Program-made: the position numbers and the translations under genes | Assembly: GCF_018219455.1 (NCBI RefSeq) | Contig: NZ_CP056122.1 | Span: 3,838,065 to 3,902,064, forward strand | Direction: 5' to 3' | Length of the DNA: 64,000 nucleotides | DNA from: Moritella sp. 5 | Lineage (GTDB): Bacteria; Pseudomonadota; Gammaproteobacteria; Enterobacterales; Moritellaceae | Shown here: positions 9,074 to 18,412 of the stretch, in pieces | How the letters are laid out: each line of letters opens with the position of its first letter | Position numbering within the stretch: position 1 is the stretch's first letter | Notes under the pieces: generated by a model | Told to the model about the DNA's origin: nothing | Databases searched by the model: none | Seen by the model: the letters and a program-made list of their open reading frames with translations, nothing else

Positions 9074-11519
9074 TTAGTTTTAATTTTAAATCTGCGTTGC
9101 CTTCACGATAATCCATTGTCACCTTAAAGCCACAATATTTCGCTAATTTAATCATGCCCGAATTGGTTGGCATGGTGAAACCAACCATATTTTTCAAACC
9201 TAATTGGCGACAAAACGCAATAATTTTCAGCATAAGAGCTTTACCTAAGCCCTGCCCTTTCAAATCTGAGCGTACCGAAATGGCAAATTCAGCTTCCCCA
9301 TTATCCCAATCAAAAATAGCGTGTACAACCCCTAAGGTTTCAGGCTGCCCCATCGGGTTCTTCGCACTGGCAATAAATACCATTTCACGTTCATAATCAA
9401 TTTGCGTTAACATCGCCATTTCAAAATGACTGAATTTAGAACGTGCGCCAAAATAACGTAGGTAACGATCATCTGCGGTTAACGATGAATCAAATGCCTG
9501 ATGTTGTGGCTCATCTTCGTGACGGATCGGTCTTAATAACACCGCTTTACCATTTTTCATGGTGTAGATACTTTCCAGCTCTTTCGGGTACGGTAAAATC
9601 GCTAACTTTTGCAGTGAACGTCGACCACGTAAACCAATATTAACCTTGTCCATTTTGATGTTATAACCACTGCGCCCCAATTCTAATGGATCTATCGAAA
9701 TAGATTTGATCATCGGGAAATCAATGATCATCTGTGAAATACGGGTTAATATTTCACACAAGCCTTCCATGTTTAAACGCACAGATAAACTACGCTCACG
9801 AATAATTCCCTGCTTGATAGAACCCACCACAAGGTAGCGAGATAACGCCATATTCAATGGCGGTAATGCAACGCCAGCATCTTGATCTATGTCCCAGTCA
9901 CCACCTGCTTCACCTAAGCAAATAATCGGACCAAAGGCCGCATCGTCGACAACTTCAATACGGAATTTATTCACTTCATCTTTAGTTAGCGTCGTATCCG
10001 ACATAATCCCGTATGCGGCGAGTAACAAGGTGATACCTTTTTCGTTGACCTCCTTCACACCTTTACGCATGGCTTTGTCGATCATCATCTTAGCATCAGT
10101 AATCAAACCTGGATTCAAATCAGCTAATGTTTCAGGGGTTTGGATTAGCTGCTTTTGGTGACGTCTAAATTTAACAATATAATTGAAGGCATTCACAGCC
10201 ACTTCTGGTGTACCGTACGACGGAATACCGGCTTTAATCAAGGTCTGGCGGGCAATGCGACCACTGGTTTCCCCCATCCATGAAGTAAATATAATCGGGC
10301 CTTTTTTGTTATTTTTAACCAGTTGTGGTATCAATTTTTCGGCGGTAACATGGCAGACTTCCGTCACCTGTGGCGCATGAATAATCAATAAAGCATCGTA
10401 CTGTGCATCTTCTAATACAATATCGATCACTTTACTGTACGCCTCTGCGTCAACGCCACCGAGTATATTAATAGGATTCATGCTGGTAATTTTACCCGGT
10501 AATGCTTTTAATAATTTCAGCTCGGTTTCATAACTTAATTCAGCCAGCTTACAACCAGATTTAATCAGTACATCAGTTGCCATATACGCCGGAGAACCAC
10601 CATTCGAGATGATCAACATTTTATCGCCACGCACAGAGCGCTTGATCGTCGCAATAGTTTTGATTGCCGACAGAAGTTCAAAGGTATCATTAACCCGTAA
10701 CATACCCGAGCGTTGGAATGCGGCTGTATAAGCGGTGTTATAAGATATTTTATTGCGTCGGTCTTGTAATAACGCCGTTGGTCCGCTCACATTTGAACTT
10801 GAACGTACCACCACAATTGGTTTTTTAAATGCCGCGGCTCTCGCTGCCGACATAAAACGGCGTGTATCAATAATATTATCGACATACAAAGCAATTGATT
10901 TAGTAAAACGGTCGCGGCTTAGATAATCGATTAAATCGGCAAAATTAACATCAATACGGGTGCCAATCGAAATGAAACAAGAGAAGCCTACGCCACGCGT
11001 TTCAGCCCAGTCGATCATAGATGTAGCAAACGCCGCGGATTGTGAAATAACCGCTACATCACCCGCAGGCGGTGCGACGTGAGCCAAGCTGACATTTAAT
11101 TTAAGACGCGGATTTAATACCCCTAAACTACTTGGGCCTAATACGCGAATATTGTATTTTGCCGCGATTAAGCCAATTTTTTCCCAAATATCGGCATTGC
11201 CTTCATAAGGCTCATCACTAAATAAGATGACCGCTTTACAGCCGACTTCACCGAGCTCTTTAACGATCTTAGCAACAAAACGAATTGGGGTACAAATCGC
11301 ACCAAGATCAGGAGCTATGGGGAGCTCATTTGGTTTCTCATACGCTAAAATCCCACACACATTATTCGATTTTAATGATACCGGCATAATTGGACCATCA
11401 TACTGGCTGGCAATTAAATTTTTAACGACCCAATAACCAATACTTTCGGGGCTATTTTTAGCGCCAATAACGGCAATAGATGAAGGTTCTAATAATGCTT
11501 TGATATTCAATTGGGACAT
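9066..11519 (-). CDS. PatZ/Pka-like protein acetyltransferase with NDP-forming acyl-CoA synthetase domain
   Basis: An 817-aa two-part protein. Residues 1 to about 470 contain the CoA-binding (IAVIGAKNSPESIGYWV) and succinyl-CoA-synthetase-like folds (VAVISQSAAFATSMIDWAE; LIISNGGSPAYMATDVLI). The middle resembles a shortened ATP-grasp part. Residues from about 650 to the end form a GNAT acetyltransferase (AEFAISVRSDLKGQGLGKAL, the acetyl-CoA-binding motif). This architecture is that of the lysine acetyltransferase PatZ (YfiQ/Pka), which silences acetyl-CoA synthetase. It is shorter than E. coli PatZ (886 aa). It is in an operon between a crotonase and LysR, suggesting acyl-CoA metabolism control. 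Confidence 0.85.
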   Translation of the reverse strand: MSQLNIKALLEPSSIAVIGAKNSPESIGYWVVKNLIASQYDGPIMPVSLKSNNVCGILAYEKPNELPIAPDLGAICTPIRFVAKIVKELGEVGCKAVILFSDEPYEGNADIWEKIGLIAAKYNIRVLGPSSLGVLNPRLKLNVSLAHVAPPAGDVAVISQSAAFATSMIDWAETRGVGFSCFISIGTRIDVNFADLIDYLSRDRFTKSIALYVDNIIDTRRFMSAARAAAFKKPIVVVRSSSNVSGPTALLQDRRNKISYNTAYTAAFQRSGMLRVNDTFELLSAIKTIATIKRSVRGDKMLIISNGGSPAYMATDVLIKSGCKLAELSYETELKLLKALPGKITSMNPINILGGVDAEAYSKVIDIVLEDAQYDALLIIHAPQVTEVCHVTAEKLIPQLVKNNKKGPIIFTSWMGETSGRIARQTLIKAGIPSYGTPEVAVNAFNYIVKFRRHQKQLIQTPETLADLNPGLITDAKMMIDKAMRKGVKEVNEKGITLLLAAYGIMSDTTLTKDEVNKFRIEVVDDAAFGPIICLGEAGGDWDIDQDAGVALPPLNMALSRYLVVGSIKQGIIRERSLSVRLNMEGLCEILTRISQMIIDFPMIKSISIDPLELGRSGYNIKMDKVNIGLRGRRSLQKLAILPYPKELESIYTMKNGKAVLLRPIRHEDEPQHQAFDSSLTADDRYLRYFGARSKFSHFEMAMLTQIDYEREMVFIASAKNPMGQPETLGVVHAIFDWDNGEAEFAISVRSDLKGQGLGKALMLKIIAFCRQLGLKNMVGFTMPTNSGMIKLAKYCGFKVTMDYREGNADLKLKLND

Positions 11520-11536
11520 AGTTATGAGACCGCCTG

Positions 11537-12358
11537 TTAAATACTACGTTTTCTATAGGGTAATGATTTTTTGATAAAATTACGAGTCACTGCAATAATT
11601 TGATTCCACTTTCCCATGACTTTTCTTTGAGTTTGAGTTTCCAATACTAATACCGCTTGTTCTGATGCCGCCCATGAATCATTAAGTAATGATTTCGCCG
11701 CCACAATCGCATCTGGAGAGCGCGTTTTAAGGCTATCAACAAAGGTCATCGCCGCCGCCATTGGATCATCACAGACATGCGTCACCAAACCATATTTCTC
11801 CGCTTCGATACCGCTAAACTTACGCCCTGTCATCGTAAGCTCTTTGGCTATATCAATACGGGTGAGCTCACGCATGGTGACCATGCCGCTCATATCAGGA
11901 ATGAGTCCCCATTTAATTTCCATCACAGAAAATTCACAATCGGCGGTGCTATAACGGAAATCAGCCCCTAACGCAATTTGCAGTCCACCACCAAAGCACA
12001 CACCATGGGTGACAGCAATGACAGGAACAGGTATTTGACGCCAAAGATAACCGACCTTTTGCGCCAGATTAGCAAGTTCGCCTTCTTCACGTTTTAATAG
12101 TTTGCCGGGATTGAGGGGGTTTTTGATAATACTTTTGACATCAAGACCAGCACAGAACACCTTACCATCACCACGTACAATGACTGCTCGGATGGCTTTA
12201 TTATTAGCAAGTTCTGTTGCTGTGTTATCTAATGCATAAAACATATCCATGTCTAATGCATTGTACTTTCGGCCTCGATTTAGCGTAACAATAGCGACAT
12301 CATCGTTAATATCCACAGTTACGCGTGGGGCTTGTATGCCCGCTTGATTATTTGGCAT
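11537..12358 (-). CDS. Crotonase/enoyl-CoA hydratase family protein
   Basis: A 273-aa crotonase-fold protein. The oxyanion-hole segments are visible as GRKYNALDMDMFYAL with VFCAGLDVKSI, and VCFGGGLQIALGADFRYS. The downstream SVMEIKWGLIPDMSGMV keeps an acidic residue at the position used by isomerases, so it may be an isomerase-like rather than a classical hydratase member. It has a very good Shine-Dalgarno (AGGAGA). It is the first gene of a three-gene operon with the PatZ-like enzyme (17-bp gap) and LysR. The exact CoA substrate cannot be told. Confidence 0.88.
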   Translation of the reverse strand: MPNNQAGIQAPRVTVDINDDVAIVTLNRGRKYNALDMDMFYALDNTATELANNKAIRAVIVRGDGKVFCAGLDVKSIIKNPLNPGKLLKREEGELANLAQKVGYLWRQIPVPVIAVTHGVCFGGGLQIALGADFRYSTADCEFSVMEIKWGLIPDMSGMVTMRELTRIDIAKELTMTGRKFSGIEAEKYGLVTHVCDDPMAAAMTFVDSLKTRSPDAIVAAKSLLNDSWAASEQAVLVLETQTQRKVMGKWNQIIAVTRNFIKKSLPYRKRSI

Positions 12359-12544
12359 CCTCTAACTCTCCTTGTATTAGATTCAATAATAAATCGTATC
12401 ACAAGATAGTAGAGTAAAGAGTCACTTTAGTTTATGACATACCTCAAGCTTTTACATGCTTAGAGTAAATACCCACATGACCTTGAAATACAATACTTAG
12501 ATTCAAATATAGAGGGTATTACCAACTTTACTTAAACTGGTTTC

Positions 12545-13708
12545 TTAAAACCACACCATAGTTTGTGCGACTAAGCCAAATTTATTTGAACCACCATAAC
12601 TGGCACCAACATCAAGATGGAAAACATTAAAGGGAGATAAACCGATACCTGCAGTAAATACTTGTTCTTTATTGCCTTGCAAATCTTTTACATAACCAGC
12701 ACGCAGTTGCATTGCTGACTGTAGGCCAATTTCACCACCAATTCTCAGCATTTGGGTATCATCAAAATCATCTTGAACACCCGATAGGCTGTTTATATTT
12801 TCATAACGCTTCTTGGCATTAACGTCAACATCAACGGCTAGCGTTAGATAGTCACGACTCCAACTTAACCCTGTGGTGACAATTGGATTTAAATTATAGC
12901 TAGCACTTGAATCATTCATCGGTTTTAAATCGATCTTTTGTGGGATTAAGTTTTTAACCGCTGCACCCACGCTTAGTCCATGCTGCAAACCAACTTCCAT
13001 CCCTAAATCTAGGTTGAAGCCTTTCTTATCACTGGTTGCACCATCTTTGTATTTGTCTGGATCAAATGTATTAATTGTTTGTGAGTAGTTATAAGTCGAA
13101 ATAATATTGTATTTAGGTGATATGCCGATATGCATGCCGCCATAACGCGTATCGAATTTACGCGCAAAGGTCATACCAAATTCAACCACAGAGATCGCAT
13201 ACACACTCATTTTAGAGTCGATGACACCATTGTTAACATCATCCGCGATTACATCAGAGAAAATGAAAGAATCGGCATAGCCTTTAAGAAACACATTGGT
13301 GGAGTAATAACGTGTCGGCACAGACGCAACTAAACCAAAGCCAGCTTCAGCATAGGCTTTATCTCCCGCAATTGTAGCTAACGCAGCATCAACTGCTGCG
13401 GCATCACCAGGGAGGTTAGCCTTAGAAACAACATCATAAATATTTGAAGCATCATGATATAAATCATCTGGATCATCGACTTGAAGGCCAATCACAGGTG
13501 CTAACAAACCAAAGTCATCACGCACATCATGTTTAGCTGCCATTGCAGGATTGTGAAACGACGCAGTAACGTAATCCGCCGTAGTAACACCAACGCCGCC
13601 CATTGCGTATGAGCGAGCATCAAACTCCGTAGCAGATAACTGACAACTTGTGGCAGCAATGCCAAGCGTAAAAGGCAACAGCAATGATTTCGAGAATTGA
13701 ATCTTCAT
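12545..13708 (-). CDS. Outer-membrane protein of the TraF_2 (PF13729-type) family
   Basis: A 387-aa secreted protein with a signal peptide (MKIQFSKSLLLPFTLGIAAT...SA) and a mature start FDARSYAMGGVGVTTADYV, typical of FadL-like/TraF_2 outer-membrane proteins. The second half alternates hydrophobic and polar residues with many Gly and aromatic positions, and it ends with aromatic WF, as expected for a beta barrel assembled by BAM. Despite the family name there is no conjugation gene nearby. The function is unknown; transport of hydrophobic compounds by analogy with FadL is only a guess. Monocistronic. Confidence 0.8.
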   Translation of the reverse strand: MKIQFSKSLLLPFTLGIAATSCQLSATEFDARSYAMGGVGVTTADYVTASFHNPAMAAKHDVRDDFGLLAPVIGLQVDDPDDLYHDASNIYDVVSKANLPGDAAAVDAALATIAGDKAYAEAGFGLVASVPTRYYSTNVFLKGYADSFIFSDVIADDVNNGVIDSKMSVYAISVVEFGMTFARKFDTRYGGMHIGISPKYNIISTYNYSQTINTFDPDKYKDGATSDKKGFNLDLGMEVGLQHGLSVGAAVKNLIPQKIDLKPMNDSSASYNLNPIVTTGLSWSRDYLTLAVDVDVNAKKRYENINSLSGVQDDFDDTQMLRIGGEIGLQSAMQLRAGYVKDLQGNKEQVFTAGIGLSPFNVFHLDVGASYGGSNKFGLVAQTMVWF

Positions 13709-13935
13709 CAGACCATGAATCCTTATGATATTTAAATAGCGATATGTTCCATCACCAAAATTATAAGGTTTATATCGTCATTCCTACTAACAACTTTAGT
13801 TAATTTCGTGTAGTCGCACGAAAAAATGGAGAAATACACGACTTATAGATTATTTTTTGATCGTGCTCACAATACGTAATTATGAATACTGATGCTCAGT
13901 AATGCAGCAATCAAACCTCTAATAAGAATTTTTCA

Positions 13936-13964
13936 TTGACCTTTACGGGCAGATTCCCTAAAGT
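13936..13964 (+). promoter_or_regulatory. Sigma-70 promoter of tRNA-Ser
   Basis: TTGACC (-35) and TAAAGT (-10) separated by exactly 17 bp, ending 34 bp before the mature tRNA. Predicted by eye only. Confidence 0.55.
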
Positions 13965-13998
13965 ACGCTTCGTTATATACCATATAACAATCTGATTA

Positions 13999-14086
13999 GG
14001 TGACGTGTCCGAGTGGCTGAAGGAGCACGCCTGGAAAGCGTGTAAAGGGCAACCTTTCGAGAGTTCGAATCTCTCCGTCACCGCCA
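13999..14086 (+). tRNA. tRNA-Ser (anticodon GGA)
   Basis: An 88-nt class II tRNA. The acceptor arms GGTGACG / CGTCACC pair perfectly, followed by discriminator G and an encoded CCA. The D arm contains the serine-type GAGTGGCTGAAGG. The anticodon loop CTGGAAA gives GGA. A long variable arm (GGGCAACCTTTC) and a T arm with GTTCGAATC are present. It reads UCC/UCU serine codons. It has a promoter upstream and its own terminator downstream. Confidence 0.98.
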
Positions 14087-14111
14087 TTCTCTTTGTTAAA
14101 AGATTTATATT

Positions 14112-14135
14112 AAGATGCTTAGCGCATCTTTTTTT
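14112..14135 (+). terminator. Terminator of tRNA-Ser
   Basis: AGATGC / GCATCT stem followed by seven T, 26 bp after the tRNA. Confidence 0.85.
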
Positions 14136-14316
14136 GTATCTAAAATTCAGTAGGCAATAAACTTTTACAGTCCTATTCTGCCCCTGTTCAATATTAGGCT
14201 ATCCTATTTCAATAGGTTAGCGACTGATGGGCTATACACAACAAAGAACAGTAGTAATACAGTGAATGTTAAGTTATAAGAGCTGCTAGAAATATCAATC
14301 ATTTTTAAATTGTCGT

Positions 14317-14874
14317 ATGCAGGTGGAAGAATTGAGTAAAAATAACGAGTCACATTTAGTTTCTGGTCGAGAATGTGGAGAGTGTACAGCCTGCTGCGTT
14401 GTCCTTCAGATTGATGATGAACATTTTAAAAAACCTGCCGATCAAGTCTGTTCAAACTTGATGGAAAAAGGTGGCTGTAAGATCTACACCAAAAGACCTT
14501 CAGTATGCCAAGACTGGCATTGTGCATGGCGTTTCATGCCACAATTAGATGAGACTTGGAGACCAGATCTATCAGGGATAATGGTTCGTTCAGATGAGAA
14601 TGGTATTATTTTCCAACCGATTCACGATCCTAAAACCGTGTTAATTACAGCACAAGCAATCGAGTTAATTGGTGGTGGTGTTGCCCAAGGCATTCCAATG
14701 TCGATGTCGATCCCTATTCGAAAAGGCTATCGTAGTTATAGCACTGCGCTTAACGAACCTTTAGCGGCAGCCGTAGAAGCAAGAAGTCTGCCGATGATCC
14801 AGGACCAGATGCTGGAACTGATTGAGTTTTCATTAGCGCAAAATACAGCGATAATTCCAACCATCGAGCATTAA
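14317..14874 (+). CDS. YkgJ-like cysteine-cluster protein (CxxCxxCC)
   Basis: A 185-aa protein with the metal-binding cluster CGECTACC at about 22-29 and further cysteines in GGCKIYTKRPSVCQDWHCAW, the pattern of the YkgJ/Fli-B-like putative zinc- or iron-chelating family. The C-terminal half has no motif I recognise. The start is uncertain. The ATG at 14317 lacks a clear ribosome-binding site, while a TTG seven residues in has a purine-rich GGTGGAAG before it. It is a stand-alone gene. A second, shorter member of this family is present at 43452. Confidence 0.78.
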   Translation: MQVEELSKNNESHLVSGRECGECTACCVVLQIDDEHFKKPADQVCSNLMEKGGCKIYTKRPSVCQDWHCAWRFMPQLDETWRPDLSGIMVRSDENGIIFQPIHDPKTVLITAQAIELIGGGVAQGIPMSMSIPIRKGYRSYSTALNEPLAAAVEARSLPMIQDQMLELIEFSLAQNTAIIPTIEH

Positions 14875-14982
14875 AGAATAAGCAGACCACTACAACATAG
14901 CCTCTAGACCCATCACCTATGGATTGTCGTTTTTGAGGCTTTTTAAATACTACCGATTAAATTCTTATGGCGTCTCTGCCCC

Positions 14983-15843
14983 TTAACTATCAAACAACCC
15001 AGTCACTTTACGTAATGGTTTTAATTCTGGTGCTTTACGCTGTTTTTTAGCCTGTAAGATCGTCATGGTTTCTTCTAAACACAACATACCAGCTTGCCAA
15101 GTTGCCATGTATTTCAAGCTATCGTCAACACCGTGATCGCGGCTGTAATTAAGCATCTCTTTACTGCCTGTCACAGCCAGTGGTGAATGTGCTGCAATTT
15201 GACTGGCGATCTGTAACACCCCATCCAACATAGCCTCTTGTGTTTCGAACACTTGATTAACCAAACCAAATTTATCCGCTTCTGCGGCACTAAAATTACG
15301 GCCTGTGTACGCGAGTTCACGCACGATACCTTGCGGTAATATACTCGGTAAACGCTGTAATGTACCCAGATCAGCGGTAATGCCTAACTCCACTTCTTTA
15401 ATCGTGAAGAACGCATCTTGCGTGCAATAACGCATATCTGATGCTGCGATCAGATCTAACGCACCACCAATACAACCACCTTGAATTGCTGTTAATACGG
15501 GTACGCGTAACTGTTCAAGATCAGTAAAGACTTGCTGCAATTGCATGATAAAACGACGCATCGCTTCACTGACTCTAGCTTTCTCTTTACCCATAGGGAA
15601 ATTATCAGGGCTTTGGAATACGTCTAAATCCATACCGGCACAAAAATGTGGGCCTTGCGCCGAAATCACCAATACACGTAAATCATCTGTCATCGAAAGC
15701 CCCGCGATAGCCGCAGGGAATTCACGCCAAAAATCCAAATTCATTGAATTCAATTTATCAGGTCGACTAAATTGTAAATGCGCAACGCTATTCTCGACTG
15801 TTAACGTAAAAGTGTTGTAACTCGATTCTATGTCCATTTTCAT
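14983..15843 (-). CDS. Crotonase family, delta(3,5)-delta(2,4)-dienoyl-CoA isomerase-like
   Basis: A 286-aa crotonase-fold enzyme. The segment EVELGITADLGTLQRLP is the signature of dienoyl-CoA isomerases (ECH1 type), where the Glu and the Asp of this stretch are catalytic. The Asp of LIAASDMRYC and the oxyanion-hole segments GPHFCAGMDLD and GGCIGGALD are also kept. It would isomerise 3,5-dienoyl-CoA to 2,4-dienoyl-CoA during oxidation of polyunsaturated fatty acids. Start choice between two close ATGs (15843 or 15837) is open; GGAA lies four bases before the first. Monocistronic. Confidence 0.87.
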   Translation of the reverse strand: MKMDIESSYNTFTLTVENSVAHLQFSRPDKLNSMNLDFWREFPAAIAGLSMTDDLRVLVISAQGPHFCAGMDLDVFQSPDNFPMGKEKARVSEAMRRFIMQLQQVFTDLEQLRVPVLTAIQGGCIGGALDLIAASDMRYCTQDAFFTIKEVELGITADLGTLQRLPSILPQGIVRELAYTGRNFSAAEADKFGLVNQVFETQEAMLDGVLQIASQIAAHSPLAVTGSKEMLNYSRDHGVDDSLKYMATWQAGMLCLEETMTILQAKKQRKAPELKPLRKVTGLFDS

Positions 15844-16173
15844 CAGTTCCTTGATAATGATTACTTTATGCTAGCAAAATGAACAGCGGTCAGCATTATC
15901 TTTACATTACATATTATTATCTGTATCTCACACTCCGTAAATACATCAATAACTTACCTAAATAGAAAGAGAAAAACAGCGCCATATCGCAAAAAAAAAG
16001 CATAAATCAGATGTGAACCACAGAGCACTCAATGAGTACCCACTTAGGGTTACCTTAATCATAAGCCGTGATCAAGATCGCTTAATAAGCACCTCTATAT
16101 AATTATAATAAAACCAAGTTAGAGCCATTGCTCTACGCCTTGGTTAATAAGTTATAAACTGATTGGAGGTAGT
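15844..16173. other. Intergenic region, divergent promoters
   Basis: 330 bp between the dienoyl-CoA isomerase-like gene and the membrane-protein cluster. Apart from the GGAGG before the next start I see no convincing ORF, hairpin or known operator. Confidence 0.4.
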
Positions 16174-17082
16174 ATGAATATTCCTGCTTGGCAATATATT
16201 GTATCCATGGGTGGTTACATATTATTCCTACTGTTAATGGTAGAAGGCATGCGCCGGACCCCAAAACTGACCGCTGCATTTTGGTTACTCTCATTATTAA
16301 CCGCGCCCTTGTGGGCTGAAAACTTAGATGGTTGGTTCCGCTGGGCTAAAACTGTCAGTGTGCTGATTCCAACCGCAATTGTGGTCGGTGGTGCCCGTAT
16401 CGCGTGGTTATATCATGATAATCCAAATAAGTTCTTATCATTCTTCCGTGGCGACTGGGTATTAAAAGTGCTCTATGCGGTACTCTTCCTTAACATCGCA
16501 GAGGCTACTGTGAAAGACTTCGCAACGGCCAATTATTTTAACGCTATCTGCGGTCTGATCTTGTGTATCACCATTCCATTCCCACGCTACAAAAACGGTC
16601 AGCGTATGTATTGGGTGATCGGTCGTGATAAACCCAATGATTTATTGTTCTATTCGACCGCCGCCTGGAACTTCCTTTATACAACTTGGAATCTAGCATT
16701 CGTGTTTGGCGAAAACCCAGGGTTCTTCGCGAGTTCATTCTGTATATTAATGGCAGCAGAGCTCTACCCGCTCATCAAAGGTCGTCCAGAGCTATACATG
16801 ACAGCACGTGTATATACGCTAGCGTTCCATATCCTGGTACGTGCAAACGCCGACATTTTCACTCCGGTGATGGATTCTTCAAGCTGGGCCAGTGAGCAAG
16901 TGCTCTGGTTCTGGGGTGCAATCAACCTTGCACTACACGTTCCATTTGCCATTTGGTACTTCAATAAAAAACGTAACAACCCAACCGGTGAGCCACCTTG
17001 TGGTAAAAACCAACCATTACTGAGTGAATACGCGGGGACGGAGTTGGATCCTACAATAAGAGGAAAACGAATAAGGGTTTGA
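16174..17082 (+). CDS. Multi-pass membrane protein of unknown function (paralogue of the next gene)
   Basis: A 302-aa inner-membrane protein with about eight hydrophobic helices and no enzymatic motif I know. Notable conserved pieces are DGWFRWAKTVSV, FLNIAEATVKDF, NAICGLILCITI and a TTWNLAFVF segment. The same order of motifs recurs in the next gene, so the two are paralogues. It has an ideal ribosome-binding site (GGAGGTAGT). I faintly associate the family with a DUF5692-type membrane protein but am not certain. The operon continues into the paralogue and an outer-membrane barrel. Confidence 0.8.
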   Translation: MNIPAWQYIVSMGGYILFLLLMVEGMRRTPKLTAAFWLLSLLTAPLWAENLDGWFRWAKTVSVLIPTAIVVGGARIAWLYHDNPNKFLSFFRGDWVLKVLYAVLFLNIAEATVKDFATANYFNAICGLILCITIPFPRYKNGQRMYWVIGRDKPNDLLFYSTAAWNFLYTTWNLAFVFGENPGFFASSFCILMAAELYPLIKGRPELYMTARVYTLAFHILVRANADIFTPVMDSSSWASEQVLWFWGAINLALHVPFAIWYFNKKRNNPTGEPPCGKNQPLLSEYAGTELDPTIRGKRIRV

Positions 17083-17110
17083 TTATATCAATGTGAATAC
17101 TCAACAAATC

Positions 17111-17129
17111 GCGTCCATGGGATGGACGC
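17111..17129 (+). other. Perfect intercistronic hairpin
   Basis: GCGTCCAT, a GGG loop, then ATGGACGC: an 8-bp GC-rich stem with a 3-base loop in the gap between the two paralogous membrane genes. No T run follows, so it is not a standard terminator. An mRNA-processing or stability element is possible. Confidence 0.6.
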
Positions 17130-17159
17130 AGTCCCTGAATCTAAATGATAGAGAGCACG

Positions 17160-18338
17160 ATGATGACAAACAGAATTAACGCTATCTTTATGGCCATGTT
17201 GGCATTGCTACTGCTGGTCTGTGTGAGTGGTGTAAACGCAGCCAGCAATGATATGGCCTATGTACCCGAGATTAACAATACCATTTGGCAAGGTACACGT
17301 GATGGCAAACCAGGTGAAGGTAGTATGCTTTACCGCTTAGAATTTTCAGATAATAACCAGGTACAAGTAATCAAACAATCAGGGGGATTTAACCACAGCG
17401 AGCCGCAAACTTGGCACCAACAAGATAACCGCATCATCATTAACAGCGATGCAAACTCTAAAATTAAAGATTTTGACGGGGCAACGCTCACATTCTTCGC
17501 TGATGATCGCATTAGCTTTAGCCTCGATAATGATTCATTTACCATTCATAAGTGGTATCAATATCGGGCTTATGGGCACGTACTCTTAGTATTACTTGGC
17601 CTAATGCTACTGAACGAAATATGTCGCCGCGTAGCTTGGAGTAACTACTTACTGTTCTTTATTTTACCTGTTGTACTTATCCCTCTGTGGTCTAGCTATG
17701 ATGTTACTTACTGGTTTAAATGGGTAAAACTTTATTCGGTAGTCGGTGCAGCTGCATTATTCACCCTGATCCGTTTTACCAAAATAGGTAACATGAAATG
17801 GGCTAAATTTGGTGCCGCCGCATTCCTCGCCATTAATATCTCCGAAGCAGTCATGCAAGACTTCAGTATGGGTAATACGGCAAATGTGCTGAATGCCATT
17901 GGCGGTATCTTATCAATTATCACCTTAACCGGTTGGCTAAGTATTCAGGCAGACAAGAGCAAAGAGAAAGACATGGTTTGGCCAGCGATGACTATCTTCT
18001 GGATCATTGCTTATGATGTATGGAATATTGTTTTTGTTTACTTAAATTTCCCAGGCTCAGCGACAGCCCAATTGATGGTACTCATATCGGCAACCATTCC
18101 CGCATTATTCATTAAAAAAGGCACTTGGTTACAAGCCCGTGCATTTACCTTAGCGGGTTCATTTATGTATTACTTCAGCAACCCCGCCATGTTTGAAAGT
18201 AATGTTGTTGTCATGCCACGTAATGACGAGTTAATGCTTGCCGCAGGTGCCGCCAGTTTCATTATCAATAGTATTTATGCTTACTTATTTTTCAGTAAAA
18301 AATGGCAACAACGTCAGCTCACAAAAGTTACTGCATGA
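17160..18338 (+). CDS. Membrane protein with periplasmic domain, paralogue of the preceding gene
   Basis: About 392 aa from the ATG at 17160 (GAGAG precedes it). Layout: a cleavable signal-like hydrophobic segment ending VNAAS, a periplasmic domain of roughly 105 residues (NNTIWQGTRDGKPGEGSML to HKWYQYR), then about eight membrane helices. The membrane part repeats the paralogue's motif order: YWFKWVKLYSVVG, FLAINISEAVMQDF, NAIGGILSIITL, DVWNIVFVY. The extra soluble domain resembles a small beta-rich lipocalin-like fold by its pattern, which is inference. Function unknown; probably forms a pair with the first protein. Confidence 0.8.
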   Translation: MMTNRINAIFMAMLALLLLVCVSGVNAASNDMAYVPEINNTIWQGTRDGKPGEGSMLYRLEFSDNNQVQVIKQSGGFNHSEPQTWHQQDNRIIINSDANSKIKDFDGATLTFFADDRISFSLDNDSFTIHKWYQYRAYGHVLLVLLGLMLLNEICRRVAWSNYLLFFILPVVLIPLWSSYDVTYWFKWVKLYSVVGAAALFTLIRFTKIGNMKWAKFGAAAFLAINISEAVMQDFSMGNTANVLNAIGGILSIITLTGWLSIQADKSKEKDMVWPAMTIFWIIAYDVWNIVFVYLNFPGSATAQLMVLISATIPALFIKKGTWLQARAFTLAGSFMYYFSNPAMFESNVVVMPRNDELMLAAGAASFIINSIYAYLFFSKKWQQRQLTKVTA

Positions 18339-18412
18339 TCTCATGCCATTAACGATATAGAGAAAATATAGCTTTCAATCATATAAATATTTCATCTAGA
18401 ACGGAGTCAATT

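Noticed and set aside
12545-13708. TraF as evidence for conjugation
   Set aside because: The TraF_2 family name does not imply transfer; no tra, relaxase or plasmid gene is nearby.
14898-14945. Terminator after the YkgJ-like gene at 14317
   Set aside because: The AGCCTC / GAGGCT arms are separated by a loop of about 35 bases, too long for a standard intrinsic terminator, although T's follow.
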